This document shows positions 45,221 to 56,859 of a DNA stretch of 64,000 bases, one piece after another. The stretch spans positions 54,169,849-54,233,848 of the forward strand of contig CP136062.1 of the NCBI GenBank assembly GCA_032622095.1. The letters run 5' to 3'. How positions within the stretch are numbered: position 1 is the stretch's first letter; every line of letters starts with the position of its first letter. This DNA comes from Siphonodentalium dalli (Eukaryota; Mollusca; Scaphopoda; Gadilida; Siphonodentaliidae). The translations under genes and the position numbers were made by a program. The notes beneath the pieces were generated by a model. The model saw only the letters and a list, made by a program, of their open reading frames with translations. It did no database searches and was not told the origin of the DNA.

Positions 45221-45700
45221 AAAAGGGCTGTAACTCATTTAAAAATAATTGGACGGAATCCATATTCGACCTTGGCCTGTATCTTCAGCTGGGAAATACA
45301 GATAGCAACTTTGGTTCAGATAAAATAATCCAAAATGAAGTTATCGATCGAAAAACCAAAAATGATGACTGATGGACGGATGGCCATAACTATTAATACA
45401 ATTTTTTTTCAAAAGGTCGTATAAAAACTAGACAGGTGAGGGGAGTGTCATCATAAACCTGCACATAAAATATGAACATGATCAGATAAAAAAAACTTGA
45501 GTTATAGCATCCGATAAAACATGTCTATTGGTGGATGGAAAGTTTTAATTATTCCCAAACCCGATCAACACCAAAAACTATACAGGTGAGCAGTGATTGC
45601 GAATAAAATATTAAATCAATTCGATAAAAAATACTTGAGTTATCAGTCAGATAGAAAGTGTCTACAGAGTGACAGACGAATGACGGATGGTTGATCCTGA
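45221..45700 (+). repeat. Module sequence resuming after the family-2 insertion
   Basis: Resumes the 175-bp module at AAAAGGGCTGTAACTC, followed by diverged units (AACATGATCAGATAAAAAAA, GAGTTATAGCATCCGATAAA) and a GACAGACGAATGACGGATGG tail near 45670. Confidence 0.6.
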
Positions 45701-45789
45701 TGTCAGCATTATGTGTACCATACATGTTATGGGTACACATACAAATCTTTTCAGATTTCAAATCTTGCTATTTTCAATGCCCAACAAGA

Positions 45790-46405
45790 GCTAGTTCAAG
45801 TTTCCGTAAACGTAAACCAGTTATTGAAATCAGTTGGGATAATGCTGTTTCATGTTGAAGTCCCATGCAGATATCTTTCTATATCGGGGTTTAGCGTTGT
45901 TAACCAGCTCATATAAAACCCCCAAACAACTGTAATAAAATATAACAATTATGACAGAAAACCGTTTTTTTTCCCATAAAAATTATTATATTTGTTCTGA
46001 ACTCCACAAGAGTTGCCAACTGAAAGTAGTAATGTATTAATGCAAAAATATTTTTTTTATCACACTGTTTACATAAATACAAACTCATTTGACCTCACAA
46101 ATTGACATTGTGAATTAAATGTAAATACACAGAGGTTAGTGGTAATTATATTACATATAATATTCTATGTGCAATTTAAAAGGAAAGTTAGATTATCATA
46201 TATCATTATGACCACAATGTCACCCGTTTCGATGTATATAGCATCAAGTAATGATTTGTAGGCCAATGTCAATTAAAACTGACAAAAATTACCGCCACTG
46301 GATCTGGGTGTAAAATCTTATATAGAAAGATATATACACAGGTTTTCGACGTAAAACAGCATTATCCCAACCGATTTAATTAGCTGGTTTTTCTACGGAA
46401 ATCGC
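45790..46405. mobile_element. MITE-like inverted repeat
   Basis: The left arm has GATTTCCGTA-like AGTTTCCGTAAACGTAAACC, CAGTTGGGATAATGCTGTTT and AGATATCTTTCTATAT. The right arm (46310-46405) has the same words inverted (AAACAGCATTATCCCAACCG, AGAAAGATATATAC). No terminal target duplication could be fixed. Confidence 0.6.
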
Positions 46406-46429
46406 CCCCATACCTACACAACAAATTAA

Positions 46430-46717
46430 TTATTCCTTTTGTGATAGGACTGAATGTTTGGGGCGAAATTTCAACTGAATAGTCTGAAATACTGCAGGGA
46501 ATGTCATAGATAGTCTCAGGTGAGAAAACATTTTGTGGTGTATTTCGCATTTGGCGCACTCAATTTGTTTGCATGGAGTACTCAGGTAACTTGCATTGCA
46601 TAAATATTTGGCCAAAATTAATGTGTTTTCAGCAGTGTCCGTGTCTTTCATCTCAATTGAAAAGGAATTCACAATTTCTGTGTTGAACATTGGAACAACA
46701 TGACTATGATCACCCAT
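46430..46717 (-). CDS. Hypothetical small open frame, 95 codons
   Basis: An uninterrupted minus-strand frame from ATG 46717 (MGDHSHVVPMFNTEIVNSF...) to a stop, with four cysteines clustered around residues 41-60 (LCNASYLSTPCKQIECAKCE). It lies between two MITEs in sequence with no second copy in the window. No domain recognised, no clear splice site and no promoter seen, so a gene fragment or chance frame are both possible. Confidence 0.25.
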   Translation of the reverse strand: MGDHSHVVPMFNTEIVNSFSIEMKDTDTAENTLILAKYLCNASYLSTPCKQIECAKCEIHHKMFSHLRLSMTFPAVFQTIQLKFRPKHSVLSQKE

Positions 46718-46822
46718 TATAAACCGTTTCCATTAAAATTATTTACCTAAATGATATAGTTACTATACTTTCATCTTATTCGCCCACTTTGGTTGGGAGC
46801 TGAATAAACTCACAGGCTTTAA

Positions 46823-46940
46823 AGGTACTCAATCTGATCAGACGGTCCCCATAATCATTAAGTGCCAACAAAAACAATATTTCTTCCTCCGACTGGAATG
46901 AAATATTTGTTTACCCCCGAAGCCAAAGAAATAGTAATTT
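46823..46940 (+). mobile_element. One-ended copy of the AGGTACTCAATCC MITE
   Basis: TTAA (46819-46822) is followed by AGGTACTCAATCTGATCAGA and, further in, TACCCCCGAAGCCAAAGAAA, matching the 3' half of the MITE at 28247-28727 in inverse. The opposite end is not seen. 46940-47990 otherwise shows only AT-rich DNA and a duplicated TTTGTTTTATTATTGA word. Confidence 0.6.
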
Positions 46941-48052
46941 GGGAGTGTTAATTTGGATTATCATCTCAAATGTTTTTAATTTGATTCCGAAATACCAAAG
47001 ACAAATGGCGACTGAGATGAATGCGGAGGGTGGACAATTAGATTTGTTTTATTATTGAATACACTTAGTTTTATTATTTTTTATTTTATTTATTTGTTTT
47101 ATTATTGAGTACACAAAAATAGTTTGTTTCTCAGGGATTGCTGCTTCACCAAAATGTTTTCGCCTCGAACATATTTATGACCTTCCATAAATAAATAAAT
47201 ATATAAATACCACCCATCCCCCCGATTCATTGGAAGCAAGACTGAACCTAAAAAGTTCTCACAAACAATGTGCAAATCTATCCAGTTAGACGGCCAATAC
47301 ATTCGTGGTATTCGCTGGGCTGAAGGCAGATAATTTGGGCAAAGTTTCTGTCGCAAAATGGATGGCGGTGTTTTTTAGTTGTGATATGTAAATATTTTAT
47401 GATATGGACACAATATCGGTCGATGACCATAACACAGTCCAACAAAATAGAAAATTAATTCATGTCAGAGGAACCAAATCCTGAAAAACGTGAGGGCATA
47501 AAAAACTGGCCGATTTCAAATTCTCTGGACTCAATCATTCTCTATCTCATGTTTTGAAAATCCTCAAACGTGGTGCCAAGTGTTTGGACTACAACTGCTG
47601 CCCAAGAGAAACACCAATGTCCTATTTGTATGAAAATAAATCATAATTTGACAAATGATTGTTTTTTATTTATACTAATCCATGTAAATTCTATCTATGA
47701 GAGGTCACCGTCAAGTGACCAATTTTGAATGGGGATTTCCTTGCAAATATCCTGATCAAATGAGGCAGCTAAGGCAGGTATCGGTATATCATTGTAAGTC
47801 ATGAACTTGACTGGTGGTTTGTTTAGGTAAATGATTAAATCTTGCTATAAATTTGTTTTTTAGAATTGTTCTCTGGAGTTGAAACAATTTATCTACTTCT
47901 GAAAAATCTCAACAAATAGGTAAATCTACAAACATGCCAACAAAGCATCACATATGTATTAAATAGTACACTATTGATTGTTTTCAATATTATATCAGTG
48001 ACACCCAGAACCACTGGCACTTGCCAATTTAACTTTGTTGATACGCATGGAA

Positions 48053-48924
48053 TAGCGCTGGGTGGTTTTTAAGCATAAAAATCCCGCGGTATTAAATCTT
48101 AAAACCATACCACAGTATACGGTATTACCGATTATTTCAACTAATCTCTTAAAACCCCCGCTGAGTAGTGATCGTTTGGTACACAAGTCAACTGTTTTTT
48201 GGAGGAAATCGAATAGCTTACAATAAATGATGAAACACACACATCCAAATCTCCGTTTAAAAAAATTATGGATTAACAAACAGTGGCAATGTATCATTTG
48301 TTTGCATGCATTCATGACAAGGTATGCCGATCTCAAATACAGGTAATAATTGTGAGTTATGGAAGCATCATTCAGTGGATACATCCAAGAGCTTTGAAAT
48401 AAAGCCAGCTAACTCGCACGGGTGTGAATATGTATGTTTTTTATTAAATGCCAAGAAATAAAGTGTATTACTTTCAAGGTATTTAACTTGTAGACTGTTA
48501 TTCACTTCCGGTTGAATTATTATAAATGATACATATAAATCCACGTTTATGAACATGATCAATCATTCCCACTCGATAACATGCACCCAGGGAAATAATT
48601 AGCAATGATGCAATCATAACTTGCAATATAATATTGGGCTGGATTTTGTCCCCGGTAGCAATGGAATGCATTTTTTGGCAAATGTCATCAAGAAAGAAGT
48701 GAAGAATGAACAGTTTCTTTCAACTGAAAGATAACTATGGTGAAGAGAAACCAAGTAGTTTCTTTGTATTCCAATAAAGGTAAACCACAATGTACCCGGT
48801 AACAGGCTGGTATGACCTGTAACCACGATAATACCGTCTTCCAAGGTTTACCGATTATGGAAAAATATTACGGTAACGGTATTAAAAATCATACCGATTA
48901 TAATCGGTATACCGCCCAGCACTA
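48053..48924. mobile_element. hAT-type non-autonomous element with perfect 8-bp duplication
   Basis: Ends TAGCGCTGGGTGGT and (complement of the right end) TAGTGCTGGGCGGT agree at 12 of 14 positions. GCATGGAA flanks both sides (48045-48052 and 48925-48932). The TAGTGCTGGGCGG end and 8-bp duplication are typical of hAT elements. The 129-codon minus-strand frame inside has no transposase motif. Confidence 0.85.
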
Positions 48925-49523
48925 GCATGGAAATCCACATTCAATATTCACTCGACACCCTCCTTTAAAGTTAAATACTATGTAGTACATGTAGGGCAGG
49001 GTAAACAAAGGTTTCTAAACCTGAACTGAGGACTAAAACCTTGATTAATCAGGGTACCATGCAGGTGGGTAATAGAACCAGATACTAGGAACTGCACATA
49101 TACAAGACTTGTGCTCCGATCCCCTGTGCACCCACAACATTATCCATATATTCTGTGTTATGTTAAATATTCCATGTATATGTGGGTCACAATAAATATG
49201 TTCAAACAAGACTTGAATCAATATTTTATATATAAATACCTGCCTCCTCCCAAAATATATTTTCAAATAAATAATACATGTATATACAAATAACTGCCTC
49301 CCTCGTCATTTTGAATAAACCATTCCATGAGAAACGACCTATTAATTTTATATGGCCTTATTAAGTAACTTCCTTTGGTCGTAGCATATATCAAATACCA
49401 TGCATAACATCATCTGCACCATATACGTTTGCATTCATAGCTTCGTTCAAACGATGAATCATTAGAAAATGGGTTACCGGTGTACTCCATTGGTGCATCG
49501 TATGCACAGAGTTAGAAAATGAA

Positions 49524-50974
49524 AGTGTCAATGACACTGTAGCTCAACTTGGAAAGGGAATAATTTAATGTATTACACTCAATGGAGCGATTAGGAATGC
49601 AGAAAGTTGAAATGTCTAAGTAATACTAGATTATCAACATGAAGAGATATATAATTATATAACAGTAAAATCCAAGATGGTTGCTGGCGGCTATGTTTTC
49701 CAATAAAATTCAAAAACATTTGATAGCTTCCATCTAGTAAGATCAATATCAAGATTAATATGAAGTCTGGAGATGATCGGATGAGGGAAGTGGACTGTAT
49801 AGGGTGTGCCAAAGGATTTAGAGTAAAATCCAAGATGGCTGACAGTGGACACGTTTTAAGGCCAAATGACCCTAAAATGACTCGTTTCCTATCTATGTCC
49901 CAATGTCAACAGCCATGACAAATTTCATAATGATCTGACCAAAGGTACGACCTGTAGCCTGTGTGAAATGATTTAGTCATGCAAAGAGTAAAATCCAAGA
50001 TGGCTGCCAGTGGCCATGTTTTCTGGCCGAACGACCCCAAAATTACTCGTTCCCATCTACATGTCAATATTAACATCCATGACAAATTTCATGATGATCA
50101 GATGAAAATTACCACCTGTAGCCCGAGCTAATGGATTGAATTTTGAAATCCAAGATGGCTGCTGGCGGCCATGTTTTTCATGTCATTGTTAACATCCATG
50201 ACAAATTTGATGATGATCCGACCAAAGCTACGACCTGTAGCCCGTGCCAAAGGATTTAGTCATGCAAAGAGTAAAATCCAAGATGGTTGCCGGTGGCCAT
50301 GTTTTTTGGCCGAATGACCCCAAAATGACTCGTTCCCATTTACATTCCAATTTCAACAGCCATGACAAAGTTCATGATGATAAGACTAAAGATACGACCT
50401 GTAGCCCGTGCTAAAGGATTTAGTCATACAAAGAGTAAAATCCAAGATGGCTGCTGGCGGCCATGTTTTTTAGCCAAATGACCCCAAAATGACTCGTTCC
50501 TATTTACATGTCATTGTTAACATCCATGACAAATTTTGTGATAATCCGACCAAAGGCACGACCTGTAGCCCGTGCCAAATTATTTAGTCATGCAAAGAGT
50601 AAAATCCAAGATGGCTGCTGGTGGCCATGTTTTTTGGCCGAGTGACCCCAAAATTACTTGTTCCCATCTACATGTCAATATTAACATCCATGAAAAATTT
50701 CATGATGATCAGATGAACAGTACAACCTGTAGCCCGTGCTAATGGATTGAATTTTGAAATCCAAGATGGACGCTGGCAGCCATGTTTTTTTTCCGAATGA
50801 CCCAAAATGAATCATTCCGGTCTAAATGTTGATGTCAACAGCTATGACAAATTTCATAATGATCGGACCAAAGGTACGACCTGTAGCCTGTATTGTTGAC
50901 GAATCACGCACACATGGACGACGGACGACAAAGCCATGGCAATAGCTCAAACTTTACAAAGTAAAGTTGAGCTA
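49524..50974 (+). mobile_element. Helentron/HINE-like element, family 1, copy 2
   Basis: The 5' palindrome AGTGTCA-A-TGACACT (49524-49538) is followed by TAGCTCAACTT (49540-49550), and the 3' hairpin TAGCTCAAACTTTAC-AAA-GTAAAGTTGAGCTA (50943-50974) by AAAA. The 5' TAGCTCAACTT is an exact complement of the 3' arm AAGTTGAGCTA. Eight core units of CCAAGATGGCTGC type lie between. Leader and core match the copy at 30600-32426, which has about two more units. Confidence 0.75.
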
Positions 50975-51633
50975 AAAATGGGAAAAGTCGTGTGCGTCAA
51001 TCTCAATACAATCTGAGTAAGCAGAATTGCACCACAAAACTGTATCGAGATATCCATGGTAACTCGAGGTACTGACCATGCAATCGGGACAAGGCTTTTC
51101 TGCATCTTTAGGCAGGGTCGTATTACAATTTTCAATGAATTGATGCCCCTTTATTTCTGCGCTCATCCCTGCAGAAACTGTGGAGTGCCACCTAATGTAA
51201 CCTTCGGTACCTCACTCAGGTTCTCTCACCTCAAGGTTCAGATTTATTAGCTCTATTTATTTTGGAATGAAGAACTAGTTTTTTGAATAGGTATTTATGA
51301 TAATAAATCCATATTCCATATAATGACGTTCATTTGGGAATTTGGTCAAAACTAATATTTTGGCGTCTTTAAGTCGCCATCTTGGTGACCATCTTTGAGC
51401 TTTTATCAAATGTTAAGCTGAAATTTATATAAGTCGATCAAGAAAATATAAGAAATATTGTGGCAAATCTTGTTTCAACTCCATAGAGGGTAAAGGTCAT
51501 TATGTTGCGACAAGTTCGGCCATTTTGACCACATTTTGTTTTATCAAGATTTAGGGAAGAGAAAATTAATTCTAAATTTGGGGCACTCTTTGTCAATCGT
51601 ATGTAAACATTGTTTGCAATACAATATGTTTAA

Positions 51634-52156
51634 AGGCACGGGCGGCGTTCGTTGCAGAAATATTCATATTTGTTCAAATCGCCATCAACAGAAGGAATAT
51701 TAAAATATATATAGTTTTGTCCATATGCCAAATATAATCAGCACGTAAATAGTATATTGTCATCAAGGCGTACGATGGTGTACGTAAACAAGAGCCTGCT
51801 CGTGTTACAGAAGTTTTGCTTCTGTTTACATAACATAGCACAATTCTATTGGTTTATAATCACGCACAAATGATATAAACGCTCTTTATTATTTCCATAT
51901 CAGGAAAACATTAACAAATAAGGCTCTTTATGTTTACCATATCCGGATCTAAACAAAAGCCAGATTCCGTAATGTTTTTTGCTTTTGTTTACATAACAAA
52001 GGAAAAACATTTGATAATAAAATACTGTTTATGCCATATTTGTGATTGGTATAAGAACAAAGTATGTCTATATTTTACTATTATTTCTGTTTATGGCAGT
52101 TTTTGACGGAGGTGATTATTTTAACAGCATACCCACCGCCAACGCCGCCCATATCT
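51634..52156. mobile_element. TTAA-bordered MITE, family GGCGGCGTT, copy 2
   Basis: TTAA (51630-51633) then AGGCACGGGCGGCGTTCGTT; right end GCCAACGCCGCCCATATCT then TTAA (52157-52160). Colinear along its length with 40256-40760 (shared GGATCTAAACAAAAGCCAG and TTTATGGCAGTTTTTGACGG). Confidence 0.8.
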
Positions 52157-52365
52157 TTAAACTAAAGATACATATATGCCTTACTTTTATTGTTTTATTT
52201 TTCTGTTTGATATTCGGAGCGCTGCTATTGCCTAATGGGCCCCTATTGCCCAAACAAGTTAAGAGGGGTGCATATGAACTTGAAGGAAAATTGTTATTTG
52301 TTTTCTCATAAATTTTTCCCAAAGACATGCATACAATGACATTACAATTTTTTTGGTTTTGAAGA

Positions 52366-52506
52366 TTAATGATTGATTCGATGTGTAGAAATTATTATGC
52401 CAATAAGCAATAGCCATCCTTTCTCATGAGCTTTGCTTGACAACTGTTCTTTTTTCTCTTTATCTGTAATATCAGCTATGCTGGTAGCAACGTTGGTTCT
52501 GGTCCG
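52366..52506 (-). CDS. Candidate terminal exon of unknown function
   Basis: On the minus strand, TCTATATTGCAG (a good acceptor) precedes an open frame of 46 codons plus stop. It starts RTRTNVATSIADITDKEKKE, continues QLSSKAHEKG, and ends with a hydrophobic WLLLIGIII stretch and THRINH. The lysine-rich segment followed by a hydrophobic run reads like a protein C-terminus, but no family is recognised. No donor for a following exon and no upstream exon were found, so the call rests on the acceptor and composition. Confidence 0.35.
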   Translation of the reverse strand, partial: RTRTNVATSIADITDKEKKEQLSSKAHEKGWLLLIGIIISTHRINH

Positions 52507-52848
52507 CTGCAATATAGAATGATTAAGAGTTATTAAGAGAACTTCATAAACAGCACAGAGAACAATATTCTCCATTCAAAATCGACGAAGTGTTAAAAGT
52601 AAGGACTTTCATTTCTGAAGGCTAGAGAAAACATCGTTGTAATAGAGTCACCGATGTCATAGTAAAGCTGAATGTTAATACATCAAACTACTGGCAAATA
52701 AGTATTTTCCAACATTAAACACAAACAACTCGAGATTAAAGAAAGGCTCAAAATATTCTAAAATTTCTACTTATTTCCCACGTACACTTGTATGTGGGAT
52801 CAACATGTCATTGAGAAATGGACAAAGGAGGTGATAATATACATTTAC

Positions 52849-52977
52849 TGCATGGTTTTGAGGTTGACATGAGGATTTATCAACCCGAGGAAGTTAATAT
52901 TCACCGAGGCCACAGGCCGAGGTGAATATTAACTTCCAAGGGTTGATAAATCCTCATGTCAACCTCAAAACCATGCA
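52849..52977. repeat. Long hairpin with GGCC-containing 15-nt loop
   Basis: Arms 52849-52905 and 52921-52977 (57 bp each) are complementary except at two positions. The outer 38 bp (TGCATGGTTTTGAGGTTGAC and onward) are perfect. The loop GAGGCCACAGGCCGA holds two GGCC words. Confidence 0.9.
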
Positions 52978-53338
52978 ATAAGTGTTTTATTATATGATCC
53001 ACCAATGGTATCAAGCCCATTAGGCCTGAACTACCTTACTGACCCATCTATATAAATCCATAAAATGCACAACAATGTTTTTCAACAAGTCAAAATAATA
53101 AACAATACATGTATGATGATAAATATTACCAAACATCACTACATTGTCATGAACATACTTCATATTAATAACTCATGAGTCACGTGATCTTGTTATTAAC
53201 TCATCTAGCCTATTTATAGAACAACCAGGTATATATCGTGATTTATCAACTTCTTTTGCCCATTATTTAGTATGGGACTTTTAGAAGAAAGTTTATGATC
53301 ATATAATAACATTCTATGAAGACTTTTCTTATCTTTAT

Positions 53339-54455
53339 TAGGGGTGCCACGATTAATCGTATAATCGATGAACCGTTGATAAAGCCGATAATCGATTACC
53401 ATTTCCGTCGTCGATTAATCTGCGTTATTTATTTCGGACGTTGGAAAATGCCGGTTATTGTTGAATACCCTGATTGTTTTTCACAGTTTAATATACAACC
53501 GAGGGGTTAACAACATTTGATCATGTATCAAAGAGATTCCGACAACTTGAGTACTACTAGTATATGTTGCAAACAGCCGGCAGTTCATTTGATGACATGG
53601 TTACTCTTCGAGTCATTTTAATTCTTCAAATTGCATGGCGCCATGATGGCGTCACTGCAGCTTTGAACTTATGCCGACATCGTTGTATATTTCTACAAGA
53701 AAGGCGGCACTACGTCTTTGAAATGGACTGACTGTCAGTGAACTGAATGCCCTCGCCCTTGAATCTCATTGGACCAAAGGGGAGTTGATTGACATTCTCT
53801 CGATATCAGGGAACCTACGGCATTTTAATCAGCGATATTCTCGGCGGTGTCATTTGCAGCAAGTATACTTTGTTTGTATAAGTATACTTAGATGTTACTA
53901 GTACAGGCTATCGCTTATAGTGTGGTGACTGCTAAATGAAATTAACTATTACCAAATACTTATTATTTTTAGTCCTGAAATTTGCGGGCAGGGGCCCACC
54001 TTTGTAATTGTTATCCATGCTCTGGAAGTTCGCTGAAACTTATAGTTTCCGTAACATTAGATTCCTTTTTTTTAGGAACCACCGTCGGTCCGTCGTGCAT
54101 TCCTACGTTTATATTGCTTGTATGTTTGGCTGTTAAATTAATCGCTACGTTCGTTCCAATGAACTCACAAATATTATAACCATGACATTGCCGAGAACTG
54201 TGCTTGTATTGAACACATTGTGCTCATTAGTCATTACCGGTGGTTTATGATGCACTTTATTAACACAAAAATTACATCAGCCGAAGCCTCAAACAAGCAG
54301 CGAAAGCAGTTAACCAGCATCCAGCCAATATGGCAATAGGCCATATTACGGAATACTTCTACTGATGTTATTATTATTATGTACGATTAATCGATTATAG
54401 TCGATTATTGACGACCGATTATCGATTATCAAAATAAATAATCGTGGCACCTCTA
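53339..54455. mobile_element. hAT-type non-autonomous element with perfect 8-bp duplication
   Basis: The left end TAGGGGTGCCACGATTAATC and the right end (complement TAGAGGTGCCACGATTATTT) match at 17 of 20. ATCTTTAT flanks both ends (53331-53338 and 54456-54463). Subterminal ATCGATTA words in both orientations are typical transposase-binding repeats. No transposase frame. Confidence 0.9.
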
Positions 54456-54794
54456 ATCTTTATTACTACAACCAGTATAACTGAATTGTGAATTTTGAAA
54501 GTTAAAATGGTCTGTTTATTCTAGTGATGAACAGATAAACTGGAACGGCAATCGGAATCTGTAGATATTTGGGTTATCTGTTTATAATTGGCATCGGCAA
54601 AAAACCCTGCCATTCCAATGAGGTTCTGATTGTTTTCGCCTTTACAGCGAAGGGAGTAAACAGTGAATGAATGTTCAAATGCAGTTTTTTAATGTGTTGT
54701 ACAGTAAATATTGTTACCCAATAGTAGAGTTTTACTTCGTAAATCATTGGGATTTAGAATTAACTGGTTAACCCCAAATTCGCGTTCGTAACGC

Positions 54795-54960
54795 CACAAC
54801 GAACTGTTGCCCGCCCTGAATTAACTGTTGCCCGGTTTGCAATCACGGTCAGCTTTCGTGACGTCACGAATAAACTGTTGCCCGACCCGAGCGAACTGTT
54901 GACTGGCTCCGAGCGAACTGTTGACTGGCACGAACGAACTGTTACATGGTTTGCAATTTC
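54795..54960 (+). repeat. GAACTGTTGCCCG direct repeats
   Basis: At least six irregularly spaced copies of (G)AACTGTTGCCCG or GCGAACTGTTGACTGG. The same word forms the innermost stem of the hairpin at 55130-55206. Confidence 0.8.
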
Positions 54961-55063
54961 CGTGACGTTTCGGCTATTTCCGGAAATTTCCGTTTTCGTT
55001 TTTTAATTATACCGGATTTCCGCATTGTCACTGTCACGCTCGAAAAACAACACAATTATTTTG

Positions 55064-55275
55064 AATGTATTGGGTAACAAAGCAATTATTTCATGTGTAT
55101 TTTGGGAACAGGCAAAATTGTTGTCCCTCGGTATCAGGAATGACTATCGAACTGTTGCCCTCGGCCTTCGGCCTTGGGCAACAGTTCGATAGTCATTCCT
55201 GATACCTCGGGACAACAATTTTGACTGTTTCCAAAAGACACATGAAATAATTGCTTATTGGTAACTATAATGGTC
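55064..55275. repeat. Long hairpin, perfect 31-bp inner stem, GGCC loop
   Basis: Inner arms 55130-55160 (GGTATCAGGAATGACTATCG...) and 55176-55206 are perfect complements; the loop is TCGGCCTTCGGCCTT. Outer complementarity continues with mismatches (TTATTTCATGTGTATTTTGG, GCAAAATTGTTGTCCC) to about 55064 and 55275. 55280-55970 holds nothing recognisable. Confidence 0.9.
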
Positions 55276-56126
55276 ACTCAATTATATTTAAAACAGTCGG
55301 TGGTGGCTAATATGGTGAACAAACATCCGAAACGTAACAACACATTGGGTGAATTTGAGATAAGTTAAAGTGTGTACCGAAAATAGTTGATGTATTATTC
55401 ACACAAAATGGGCAATATGGGAATATATTCGCAGCCATGTGCTCGAACACCCGGAGGGGATTATAGATACCAAAAATGAAAACCTTTCTAACATTGTAGA
55501 CTTTTTATAGAGCATGCTAGATGCATGATCATAAAGTTCAAGATGAGTTTTAGAATCATTGACAAATCAGAAGAACTGAACCCGTAATCATGTCATTGTA
55601 AATGCTAAAACAGCATTATTGCAACAGAATGTAAAAGTAGAATGCGGTGCATATATGCTTCATTAATTCTCCATTCTATTTTGGCTGCCTCACAGGCAAT
55701 CTTAAATCTACCAGCAGATAAAAGTCTTCATTGCTTGATCATAAATGTTCAACGTATTATCAACTAAACACATTATTAATTTATTTTTCGGTAACTGTGA
55801 CTACACTGTGCAGTGAGATCAGGAGATAATGAGTTTTATTGCATGTACTGCTACTACTGTGTGTCTAATTAGTTACGGTGAATTTTGTTTATAACAAGTG
55901 TCAACATTGCATCACGTTTTGTACTATATATGGTATAATCAGCATTGGCCAATTGCTAAATTTTAACAAGATGGCCAATGGTGGTTTCCCTATATCAATT
56001 CATCACTAGTTTATTACGACAACCATCGCTGAGCTTTCTACGCAGATGGACAAAAAAGGACGAAGGATTTATGGGTTTCAGATCCCAATACTACAAACAG
56101 CAGGAGGAATTGATTACACCAATATG

Positions 56127-56810
56127 TAGGGTTGAAATGATTAATCGACTAGCTGTAGTCGACGCTGAAATAGTGTATGTTACATAGTTACATGTATAAC
56201 GTTTTCAAGATCGATTCCGGCATAAACGGTGTTAACTGCGCGTAAGTTACGGTAAGTATAACGTTTGGTGGCACCCGGAATTGACAGTGTTACTAGTATA
56301 GACACACATAGTGACCCGACTATTAATTGAAAGCACAATGTCTCACTCGTCGTTTGAGGTCAAAGACATCACTGTGACATGATGGCAATGATTGACGTGG
56401 CTTTATCGTTTGTCGGAGACCGCTTTGATCTAGACACTGTGTATATTTCAATTGATCTCGCACCGTCGGGTTATAATGCGACGCTGTGTGAAGGTCGTTG
56501 CTACCGAATATAAATGATACTGACAGCGCTTGATCGGGACTCTAATTATATAATTACATTCAGTGTGTTGGATAAAATTAATATCAAGATGTTTACTGTA
56601 TTATTTCCCAAATAAATTGGTGTCTATGCAGGGAAATGCGCTGCGCAATAGACCGTCATTGACTCAGTCATCAGTGTACGCCATGTACGATGAATTTTCC
56701 GTACCATGTTATGTTTGAAAGTTTTAATATCGGGTACCGACTAGTCGATACAACGCGACTTTTGGGCCTCGACTAGTCGACTTTGAAATTCACTGGTCGT
56801 TTCAACACTA
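56127..56810. mobile_element. hAT-type non-autonomous element with perfect 8-bp duplication
   Basis: The left end TAGGGTTGAAATGA and right end (complement TAGTGTTGAAACGA) match at 12 of 14; GTCGACTAGTCGA-type words follow inside both ends. CCAATATG flanks both sides (56119-56126 and 56811-56818). No transposase frame. Confidence 0.88.
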
Positions 56811-56859
56811 CCAATATGATACAAAGTGCATATTCACAAAATATTTGCACATCTTGAAT

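Noticed and set aside
55978-56120. Possible exon reading RWTKKDEGFMGFRSQYYKQQ then EEL, vaguely like the start of a cation-efflux transporter domain
   Set aside because: The similarity is slight, the acceptor is plain CGCAG without a clear tract, no donor is evident, and the frame runs into the hAT element.
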